Assembly: GCA_964035575.1 (NCBI GenBank)
Contig: OZ037836.1
Coordinates: 248,001-312,000 of the forward strand
Reading direction: 5' to 3'
Origin: Rhynchopus sp. YZ270_cl-10
Lineage: Eukaryota; Euglenozoa; Diplonemea; Diplonemida; Diplonemidae
DNA length: 64,000 nt
The first letter of the stretch is position 1. Every line of letters starts with the position of its first letter. The position numbers were made by a program, and so were the translations under genes. Positions 10,941-21,800 of this stretch are shown here, one piece after another. Under the pieces are notes generated by a model. That model was not told the origin of the DNA. It searched no databases and saw only the letters and a program-made list of their open reading frames with translations.

Positions 10941-11537
10941 TCGCTGTTGTTCAGCATCAGTCCCCTTGCCACCGTCCCTGCTTTTGGCCAAGGTGTGCTA
11001 TTTGCTCCGGATGCATTGACTCCCACTTCGCGAGACACACACGCACGAAGCGTCTCCGTACACACGACACCCGCGCATGTCACTACCTTTGTGCAGTAGC
11101 AGAACACAGGCAGGTGGGTGGTAGGGGGTCCACACGACGCAGGTTCAGGGCACAAAGGCCCTGCGCAATTGGAACGTGCTGACCTGGCCAGAAGAGGGAA
11201 CGGTGGCTTTGGGATGGGGAAATATGCTGTGCTAGTTTCTCAAAAAAGGGGTGGGGGGGAACCCAGGGGGGGATGGGGAAATAAAAGAAGTTGCAGTAAG
11301 ACAATAAAGCCTTATGTGTCAGGTCGTCGTGCTGTGTGCTATAAAACGAAACCAAGGCATTAATGTCTGTGTTCTGCAGAAAGGGGTTGGATGGAAAAGG
11401 TGTTCTGTGCTTTACAAAAGGGGGAACAAAAAGAAAGGTTGGCAAGATGACACAGCTTCTACGGTGCTGAGTCACCTTGAATAAAACAAACAAACAAAAG
11501 AATGTTTTATTCTCGAAAATGTTGAACACATGATGTA
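10941..11537. repeat. second copy of the 3' flank duplication
   Basis: Nearly identical to bases 1-596, with a single-base difference near 11517. It ends at GATGTA, the target site of the following element. Part of it (305-411 equivalent, ending ATAAAACGAAA) recurs again at 12695-12790, so this flank is itself partly tandem. Confidence 0.92.
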
Positions 11538-12655
11538 CATAGATGGTAGTCGGGCCGAGTCGGGCCGACTCGGGCCGACCACTTTTCGTTATTTTTTTTT
11601 TCAAAAAATTTTTTTTCAGGGTCGGCCCGAGTCGGGCCGAGTCGAAAAAACTCGGCCCGACTCAAAAAAAAGTCGGCCCGAGTCGGCCCGAAGTCGAATT
11701 TTTTTTGGTTTTTTTTTTTTGGGTTTTTTTTTTTTGTTTTGTTTTTTTTTGGTTTTTTGTTTTTTTGGAAAAGATTTTACTGTGGGGGGGCCGACGGGAC
11801 CCGAGTCGGGCCGACTCGGCCCGACTCGGGCTGACTCGGGCCGACTCGGGCCGAGTTTTTTTTTCGACTCGGGCCGACTTTTTTTTTTGTTAAAAAAATT
11901 ATTTTTCGACTCGGCCCGAGTCGGCCCGACTTTTGAAACAGGCCTTTTGCTAACTTTGGGATTTTCCCCCTGAATGGCACGATGGTCAAAAAAATAATAA
12001 TTTCCTGGAAAAAAAGTACATTCCGAGCTTTCCCACCTGGTGAAAGCGGTCGTCGCGCGCTTCGCGCGCGCCTCCCTGCCAGCCACAGGGTGGAGAGGCG
12101 AAGGGCAGCTTTGCGAGATAACAAAAAACGGAATCTATTCCTTTATTAACGGTGCTTGGTCTTGCGCCTTACGCCCACCAACCGTACAAAATCAATACGT
12201 CTTCGAGAAGCAGGGGCTGTTGCAACGGTTGGGTCACTTTGAAATAAAAATGGTCAATTTTTTGCAGCTTGGGTCAAGTTTCATTTTTGGCTGCAAAATG
12301 CAAGGGAATCCCCTTAGACATTGTTAAATGGCACCGTAGGCAGGAAGAAAATAGCACAGCGCGAGCGAAGCGAGCAGAAAAATTTTGAGGTGCCATCATG
12401 CCATCTGGGGGGGAAATCCCCAGGTGATGGAGAGCGAAAGCCCTGCCCCACCACCCCCCGTGGCATGATGGTGGCATGATGGAAAAAAAAAATAAAAAAC
12501 GCCCAAAAACGTGGCATGATGGCATGATGGCATGATGGTTAGCAAAAGGCCTGCTTTTGAAAAAAAAAAAAAAAAAAAAAAAAAGTCGGCCCGAGTCGGC
12601 CCGACTCCCAGATTTTCCAAAAACTCGGCCCGACTCGGGCCGACTACCATCTATG
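11538..12655. mobile_element. 1118-bp non-autonomous DNA transposon, 6-bp TSD
   Basis: Flanked by direct repeats GATGTA (11532-11537 and 12656-12661). Inverted termini begin CATAGATGGTAGTCGG, followed by many copies of an 11-bp GTCGGGCCGAG-type motif pointing inward from both ends, then TTTTGAAA and AGGCCTTTTGCTAAC in inverted positions. The paralogous empty site is at 591-596. No transposase. A 6-bp duplication is unusual; Dada-like elements are one known group with 6-7 bp, but the assignment is open. Confidence 0.88.
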
Positions 12656-12810
12656 GATGTATTCTGATTCTGAAAAAAAAGCGCAAAATAAAAAAGGGGA
12701 ACCCAGGGGGGATGTGGAAATAAAAGAAGTTGCAGTAAGACAATGAAGCCTTATGTGTCAGGTCGTCGTGCTGTATGCTATAAAACGAAAGGGACATTAT
12801 GTCTGTGTGC

Positions 12811-15800
12811 TCAGTACATATTATCGTCTTCGACAACAAGCTCCTTCTCCAGGTCGTCCATGTCCTTCATTGCTTCTGGCCCAAGCATGTTAGCTTCCAT
12901 AGAGTACACGTCATTGAACTGTGCAGCCTTGGCACGTCCCTTGGACACCCACAGCCACGCCCCGCACACACCCGCAAGCAGCACCAGTGCAGAGCCCACT
13001 ATGACAGGGATCAGCCACACCAGCGAGCTGCTGCTGCCCGAGTCCGAAGAAGACGAGTCTGCCTCCCCAGCACCGCCGTTGTTTGCAGGCACGTACGTTA
13101 CGCCGTCAGGAAGCTGTGTCTCAGGTTCGGTTGTGTTAGTGGTAAGATCGAAGGCTTGCGTAGGAATAGCAGTTGGCGCAATGGTGCTTGGCGGCACAGC
13201 AGTTGGCGAAGCAGTCGTTCCTGGCGCAAGGGTGTCAGGAATAGCAGTTGGCGAAGCAGTGGTGCCAGGTGCAAGGGTGTCAGGCACAGCAGTTGGTGAC
13301 GAAGTAGTTCCTGGCGTAAGCGTGTCAGGCACAGCAGTCGGCGAAGCAGTGGTGCCAGGTGCAAGGGTGTCAGGCACAGCAGTTGGCGAAGCAGTGGTGC
13401 CAGGTGCAAGCGTGTCAGGCACAGCAGTTGGCGACGAAGTAGTTCCTGGCGTAAGCGTGTCAGGCACAGCAGTCGGCGAAGCAGTGGTGCCAGGTGCAAG
13501 CGTGTCAGGCACAGCAGTTGGCGAAGCAGTGGTGCCAGGTGCAAGCGTGTCAGGCACAGCAGTCGGCGAAGCAGTCGTTCCTGGCGCAAGAGTGTCAGGA
13601 ATAGCAGTTGGCGAAGCAGTGGTGCCAGGTGCAAGGGTGTCAGGCATGGCAGTTGGAGAAGCAGTCGTTCCTGGCGCAAGAGTGTCAGGAATAGCAGTTG
13701 GCGAAGCAGTGGTGCCAGGTGCAAGGGTGTCAGGCATGGCAGTTGGAGAAGCAGTCGTTCCTGGCGCAAGAGTGTCAGGAATAGCAGTTGGCGAAGCAGT
13801 GGTGCCAGGTGCAAGGGTGTCAGGCATGGCAGTTGGCGAAGCAGTCGTTCCTGGCGCAAGAGTGTCAGGAATAGCAGTTGGCGAAGCAGTGGTGCCAGGT
13901 GCAAGGGTGTCAGGCATGGCAGTTGGAGAAGCAGTCGTTCCTGGCGCAAGAGTGTCAGGAATAGCAGTTGGCGAAGCAGTGGTGCCAGGTGCAAGGGTGT
14001 CAGGCATGGCAGTTGGCGACGAAGTAGTTCCTGGCGTAAGCGTGTCAGGCACAACAGTCGGCGAAGCAGTGGTGCCAGGTGCAAGCGTGTCAGGGTCGAC
14101 AGGAAGCTGTGTCTCGGGCACCTCGGTCTCTGGCTCGCAGACGAGACTTGGTGCTGTGAGGTTTGATGTCTTGCCATCTGGACAGACACAGACCCAGTCC
14201 TTGAGTGCAGTGGTGTCTGGGTCGTGGCAGGTCTGCCCTGCCTCGCTGCAGGTGTGCATGGCACACGAGGTGCAGGACGCAGTGCATTCGTTGATGCCAC
14301 AGACGGCAGGGCGCTGCAGCCCGTTCACACCCGTCTCAGGAGCCACGCAGAGGCACACCCAGGTATCGTCCTGTACCACGTCCGTGTCAATGCACGTCTG
14401 CCCCACGTCCGTGCACACAGCTGCAATTTCCGGCTTCGCACACTCCCCGTCAAAGACACACTGTGCCGGCTTCATGACAGCACTGCCCAACGATGGTGCA
14501 GGGCATCGGCACACCCAGTCGTGCTCGGTAAGTGTGTCGGGATCGTAGCACTGTGTGTGGTGTCGAATGGTTGCGTGCAATCCCGCTACAGAGAAAGAGC
14601 ATTTCCGTTGTTTCCCATCCGGCAGCACCATTTCTTTCAAAACAAACGTTTGCATGAAAGCATCTCTGCTTGCTCACAGATAAAGAGGAAAACACCTTCC
14701 GTCCCAGTGACGGAGCCTTGCCACCGTACATCCACGCCTTTTCTTAATTAATCATTCAAATGCAAACAGTTTCTCCCCATAAACCCCCTTGCTTCCCCTA
14801 AACATACCTGCTGGCCCGCACTCTGGCATACGGTCATGACGTCGTAGTCAATACATTCGTTAATCGAACACGTTGCAGCACGTCCCATTGCCACTCCAGT
14901 TGCGGGGGGGTTGCAACGGCACTGCCACGTGTTGAGGTCGCTTTGTGTGGGGTCCACGCAGACCTGCCCGGACGCAGTGCAGACACCACTGTTGCTCGCG
15001 GCGAGGCATTCATCTCGGAGGCATGTGGCCACGGCGGCAGTGGCCTTGCCTGTTGCAGGGGCGACGCACTCACAGTACCAGTCGCCTGAGACGGTGGTGT
15101 TCGGGTCCACACAGAGCTGGGCGTGCGCGGTGCAGACACCCTGCCCGCATGAAGGGCAGGTGGTGGTGCATTCGTCCAGTGTGCAGGGCCCGTCCACACC
15201 TGGGGGAGGGTCTGAGTAAGGTGCGAGGCAGAGGCAAACCCAGTCACCCTTCTTATCGGTGTCGTTGTCGACGCAGACGCGGCCAGAGGCAGCACATTGG
15301 GACGTGATGCTCGCATCTTGGCATTCATTACCGCTGGCGAATGCTGTGTGTGTTTTGTGTGTGTGAATACTGTTTTTCTTCCTTCAAAACTTCGTTCATA
15401 GCGATTTTTTTGGTTTTTGGGTGAGATGTAGATGTTACTTCAGGACAAATGTCAATGATGACTTGGGGGATTAAAAGGGTTAAGGGTTAACATACTGCAG
15501 GTGGCAGCACCAAGTGCCTTGCTCCCCTGCCCTGACACACAGGAGCATTCCCATGTGTTCGGCGTGAGGAGGTCGGAGTCCACACAGCGCTGTCCTGCTG
15601 CCGAGCATACGCTGTTTGTGCTGCATTCGTCGAGGCCTGTTGTAAGGTGTGTTGAGAACAGGGGTTAAGTTAGGGCGGGTTTCTGGGTTTTCAAAACCCG
15701 GTTTTCGGGTTTTCGGGTTTTTCAGGGTCCTCAACCTGTCTAAGTTAGGCCTTAACTTAGACAATTTTTTTTTTTTTGAAAAACGCTTTGTCTAAGTTAG

Positions 15801-18800
15801 ACAAAACCTGGGTTTTGGGTTTTTGGGTGGTTTGAAAGAGAAGAAGCTTTACTGAAAACAAAAAAAAAAAAATGAGTTCCCTCAAGACTCCCTCAGTCCT
15901 CACCTGCGCGGACCCCATTGTACCCACCCACACAAGCCACCTCCTCAGACTAACTACAATTGAACAAACTCATCCGCAAAAATGCCTGCCACTGCCAAGA
16001 CCTCCAAAGCACAGCCCACCATCGTGTCCATGTTCAAGAAGGGAGCTGTTGCGGCACCTGTGGTACGTGTGGTGGAACCCAACAAAGGGGATACGCACTA
16101 CGACCTGTGGTCTTCAGGCAAGTACAAGTCCATCCCCGATGGTCCGACACCCCGGCTCGCTTCCCTTCACCTTTTTCTTGTGGCGGAGGGGACGGTGAGG
16201 GGGTTTAAAAACCACCAGAACGACACCAACAAGGTGCTCAAACTCTGGTTGAAGGAGTTTGATCGCGCCAAACTGGCGGACGACGACAGGGAGGGGAGCA
16301 AGCGGAAGACGATCCTGACGATCGTTGCGGAGGCGCATGAGTTCGCCATGAACGAAGCAGAGAAGGGGGGAGACAGCGATGCCTCTGCCGTGTCTGTGCA
16401 GAGCCAGGTGTCGCAAGGCAAGAAGGTGAAGAAACGTGTGGTGATGATGGCTCCACAGGTGAGTGCTGTTAAGTACGTGGATTCAACGTCCGAAGAAGAG
16501 GAGGAGGAGCAATGTGTGCCAGTGAGACGCAACGCAGCATCCGAGCAACCCGAGGCAGCAATGGAAATCGATGATGTCGACGAGTACTCTTCTGACGGCG
16601 ATGTTGTCTTCTTAGGTCCCACGCACTCCAACACGAACAATCCCAACCTCACGAACACCACGACCGCACCAGCGAACACCGACTCCACCAACACGCTGAA
16701 ACGTAAGCGCGAAGCGCAGGAGAAAGGTTGTATGGGTCTGCGGGAGAGCACGGTGCAGGGCCATTTGAACCGTTTTTCCCCCTGGTTGGTGGTGGGTGAA
16801 GACAAGTTCAAGTGCTTGTATTGTGGTGCTTTCTCTCATGCAAAGACCAAGCTCGCCAGAGACCTCCCTGCGCATGCAGGCGACCCCAAACACCAACGTC
16901 TCGTGAAGGCTGCCGCTCTGCAGGCTTCCAATGGAACCGTGCTTCACACGTTGCACGCCAACAGCGACAAAGAAGTCGAGTTCAACCAAAAAATGCTGAA
17001 AATATGCATTGAGGTTATTGTTTTCCTCGCGCGCAAAGGTGTAGGGCACTCTAACTTGGAGGAGTTTCTGAGTTTTTTCGCAGACAAGCTGGAGTGCACC
17101 GACATGGAGGCATACCTCAGACAACAAATACGCTATCTCAGCTGCGGTGCAGTCTTAGAGATCATGTCCTGCATCACGGAGGTGTTGACAGAAGACCTCC
17201 TCAAGCAGGTCAAAGCCTCCCGTTTCTGGGGCCTGTCGGGGGATTGCTCACGCGACGTCAGCAAGAAGGAGCAACTCGTCTTCGTCGTGCGATACATGGT
17301 CGGTGCCACCCCCGTCGAGAAGCTCATCATGATGGGTGAGCTGAAGGACCAGACGGGGGCTGGTTACGCGTCGTTGCTGACGAAGTGGATAGACCAGCTC
17401 GGGCTCGACTACGGGAAGATGAGTGGATGCTCGTTTGATGGCGCATCGGCAATGCGTTCCTCGAACAAGGGCTGCCAACAACAAATCCGTGCAGACATAA
17501 ACCCAGGCGCCCTCTTCACCTGGTGCTACGCACACTCCCTCGCACTCTGTGGCCCAGAAGCAGCGGCAGAGGGGAAATCGCCGGAGATTACCCGGTTCTT
17601 CGACGGCCTGCGGTGGGTGTGGGTTTTTTTTTCGGGATCCAAGATTAAGCTCGACACCCTGGAGGAGATGCTGGAGGAACTTCGCGACTTGTGTGAGTAC
17701 TGTGACATCCTCATCGCAAAGCCGGGTGACACCCGGTGGCTCACCAACGGCAGGTGTTGCAGCACCGTCCGCAAGGAGTACCCCGCCGTGCACAGCGCCC
17801 TGTGCAAGCTTGGAGAGGCCGGCGACGTGGAAGCACCGTTCATCGCGCAGCACATCAAAGAGCCCGGTTTTTTTGCAACGTTGTCCTTCATGACGGTGGT
17901 CCTGGACGAGTTGAACGTGCTGTCGACGTCGCTCCAGAGCAGGAACACAAACCTGCTCACCGTTTGCAGCCACATCGACAAATGTGTTGCGTCATTGTCG
18001 TTGCTTGAAACCAACCCGAACATGTTCCCGTTCTACCCAGAATGGGTACCGAGGTATAATCAATGCCACGGTACAAAACTTTCCCGTCGGAACTTTGCGA
18101 TTCATCACGACACGGTCTGCAAGCCATACCTCAAGGAGCTGCTGAAGTGCCTCAGTGAACGATTCGTGAACATGGACATTGTGAGATGCTTCTCAGTATT
18201 CGACATCCGCAACCTCCCTGCTAACGCGGACGGGCTGGCGATCTACGGCAACACCGAGGTGAAGAAGCTCATCGAGGAATTTACTGAGCTGCATACACTC
18301 GAGTACAAAAAGTACGATGTTGTGGGCGAGAAGACGCGTGGGAGACCAGAGTACTCCAAGACGGAGCATACTGTGATATCGCGCACTCAAACAACGCCGT
18401 TACTGAGCGTGGACACGACGCCGTTCGTTGAGGAGTCGCCAGAACTGAACAGTCTGGAGACAAAGAAAGCTGTAGCTGTGAAAGAATGGAGGATCCTGGT
18501 GGACGTTTTGTCGAAGAGAACTACAACAAAGGACACTTCGGACCTGATCGCAACATTCTTGACAAGTTCCGCAGGAGACGCCTACCCCATTATGAGGGAT
18601 CTTGTTTTGCTTGGGTTGTCAATCCCCGTCACATCAGTTGAAGACGAGCGCTGCTTCAACGGCATGAAGTACGTCAAGAATAGCTACAGAAACAAACTGC
18701 TGGATTCAAGTCTGCTATGCATTCTTATGTGCAAACAGGCAGAGACAAATGAGAATAAATTTACGCCTGACCAAATCCAAAGGATTTTTGAAGCCTTTAA

Positions 18801-21800
18801 AAGAAAGAAGGTTAGAGTTTCTGTGTGATGCTTATCAGGTTGGGGGGACAATGGGGTTAGGGGTACGGGTGGGGCGAAGGGGTGGGGTGGGGTGTGATTG
18901 TTCATTTGTCGAACTCTTCTATTGAAATGAAAAGACCACTTAACGAGTTTCGAAAAAGCAACACAAAAAAAAAAAGCCCCCAATTTTTAGCTTTGTACAG
19001 GACCTTTTCGCGCGGAGCGCGAAAATTTTTTTTTAGCCTTTTTTTTTAACTTAGACAAATCTGTGGCCAGACTTTGTCTACGGTTGAGGACCCTGGGGTT
19101 TTTCAAAAAAAAAAAAAAAAAAATGGAATCTGGAGAAAAAAAAAAATCCAAATTTTTGGGTGGTGTAGGCTGGGAAGGTGGGGTAGGGGTGGGGGCGGAG
19201 CCCCCCCCACCCCACCCTCTAAGAAAAAAAATATCCTCCCGACCATGTGTGTTTGGGCAATGTGATTCCGATGCCCGATTTGAGAAATTCTCAGAATCCG
19301 AGAAAAATTTCTATGGGTTTTTTGTACAGGGGGGTTTTTTTTTTCTATGGGTTTTTTGTGTACCTACCCCCCCCCGTGTATATGTCCTGTGCATATGTCC
19401 GTGTTGGCCGAGGCTCGGACATATACACATGTTTTGGGACATATACACATCCCGGACATATGCACAGTTCAGTGTATACAGTGTACAGTGGCAAAAACCC
19501 ATTCCGAGCTTTCCGGCCGGTGCGTTGGCGGGGCATCTCCCCTCATGTTTTCGGAGAGGGTTTTTCGGGGGATGGGGTTGAAGAAGGGGGAAAATGGGTC
19601 AAATACGAGAGGGAGCGGTTGTGAACCATCCCGCCACCAGGCCTCTCCTCCTCTGTGCAGCCTTGAGAGCTTTGTAGCCACCGGCGAGTCACAAGCCGTA
19701 GGTACATACAAAGAACGCGTAATCCTGCGCTCGCGGAGGTACACCTTAAAAATAATTTTCCGCTCGCTTCGCTCTCGGAGGTACACCTTCAAAAATTTTT
19801 CCGCTCGCTGCGCTCGCGGAGGTACACCTTAAAAATTATACCGCTCGCTTCGCTCGCGGAGGTACACCTTCAAAAAATTTTCCGCTCGCTACGCTCGCGG
19901 AGGTACACCTTAAAAATTTTTTCTCCGCTCGCTTCGCTCGCGGAGGTACACCTTAAGGCAGATTTTTACCTCTCACACGGACATATACACCTGTACCTGT
20001 GTATATGTCCGGAAAATTTTCAGAAAAGTCCCGGACATATACACATCAAAATGGGTCCGGACATATACACGGGGGGGGGGGTAGGTAGGATTTTTTTTTT
20101 TCCCCTAGGGATTTTCTCATAGGCTTTTTGCATATGGTGTGACCCCACCACGTTCCGCAATCGGTCCGGAAAGTCCAAAAAAGGAGAAGAAAAAAAAAGA
20201 AAAAAAAAGAAAAAAGGAAAAAAAAAAGTCCCGTACCGTTTGCCTGCGGCGCTCAATCCAGAATATCACTGATCGATTTATGAGCCGGTTTCGTTTCGGC
20301 CACACAGTGTCACTGGGGAAGTGGGTGGTGCACCTCCGGGGGTTGTCCCACCTGTTTTTCTCTCATGCAACGACGATGCCTCAGCTGGACAAGACGAACA
20401 TGAAGGAACACAAAAACTGACGGGAAAGCGAAGAGCAGAAAACGCCGGTGATCATAGAGATGGGGATCCAAAGAAGGCAAGGATAGGGGAGAGTATAGAA
20501 GAGGATCCTGTACGAAGAATTGTCCGTTGGGAAGAGTGCATGAAGAACATGGCCGCATCCCTCGATGGCTCCATCATAAAGGTAGAGGGGGACGGAGAGT
20601 GTCAATTTTCTGCAATGGCACACGGCACAGATGACAGTGGATCCCAGTTCCGGATCAAAGTGGTGAATGAGATGTCTAAGAATGCTTACTACAGAGACAG
20701 TTATGCTCCTGAGCCGATGAGTGCGGACCCCGCAAGCTACGACGACTACTGTGCCAAGATGTCCCTAAAGAAGACATACGGCGACCACCGTACATTAGTT
20801 GCAGGCTCTGACATCCTCCAAGTCGGGATCTGGGTGTACAACGTGGTTTCGTACTTCTTCGAATACTCTGTGCGAAACGACATACCACGAAACTCCTTCC
20901 TGTTCTTCACATACCGTCCCCACCACTACGACATCTTGAACATCGCCACTAAGTTTGAAGAGCGTCTGAAGGAGCTTTGTAGGACCGAGGTGCATCGGGT
21001 TTCTTTGGAAGATCTGCAATCAAATCCGCAACACAGTCCCGCTGCGCCTGTGGCACGTGTATGAATGCTCAAGATTCAAAAGACGCACTCCTTGCCCAAA
21101 GAGACCACGTGGCGGTGACGACGCGTCCCCCGCACCGAAGCGGCATTGCTCGGAAGTGGTGGAGGAAGGGGATGAAGAGGATGAGTGGGGGTACTGCCCG
21201 ATGAACGACGGCTCTTTTTCGAGTGAGGACGAGTAAATAATGTAGTTTTGTTGTGGTGATCATTAATCAGTGGTACGTATCTCGGCTAGTCTGATGACAA
21301 GTTCCTGATCTACCTGCATTTTTTATTTTCTTGTTTTTGCACTACTGCTGTTGTCACTTTTTTTTATCAGTTATCCCTATAAGTTTGGGAAGCGTGCGCG
21401 ATAAACAGCTTGTAGGCTGCCGATGCAACCCAAAAAAAAAAGTCCCATGTAAAAAACCCATAGAAATTTTTGTGATGCCCACCCCCAAATTCTCGAAAAA
21501 AGGGTGTGATGCCCATACACACATGCTCCCGACCCAAACAAACCCCCCGTCAGAACTGGGAATTATTCATATGAAGAGGCAACAGGGATCTCTGGCGAGC
21601 TTCGGGTTCAGTACTAGTGTTGCGAGAGTGCGGATGAGGCAGGACGTGGGAACTGAGGTCGGTGAGGGGTACACCAGTCCTGTTCTTCAAATTTATGCTC
21701 CAAAATTGTTAGGACAAATCCAAAAATCCCCAGGGTCCCCCCACTTTTTGGTGGGATTTTTGAACTTTGCCCAAAAATTGCAAAAAAATTTTCCCGCTCG

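Noticed and set aside
12743-14548. 601-codon plus-strand open frame opposite gene D
   Set aside because: It mirrors the 45-bp repeats on the other strand; the minus frame has signal, modules, helix and splice logic.
15690-15722. GGGTTTTC/GGGTTTTT runs resembling telomere repeats
   Set aside because: Only a few degenerate units, located in the subterminal region of the outer hAT and mirrored at its right end.
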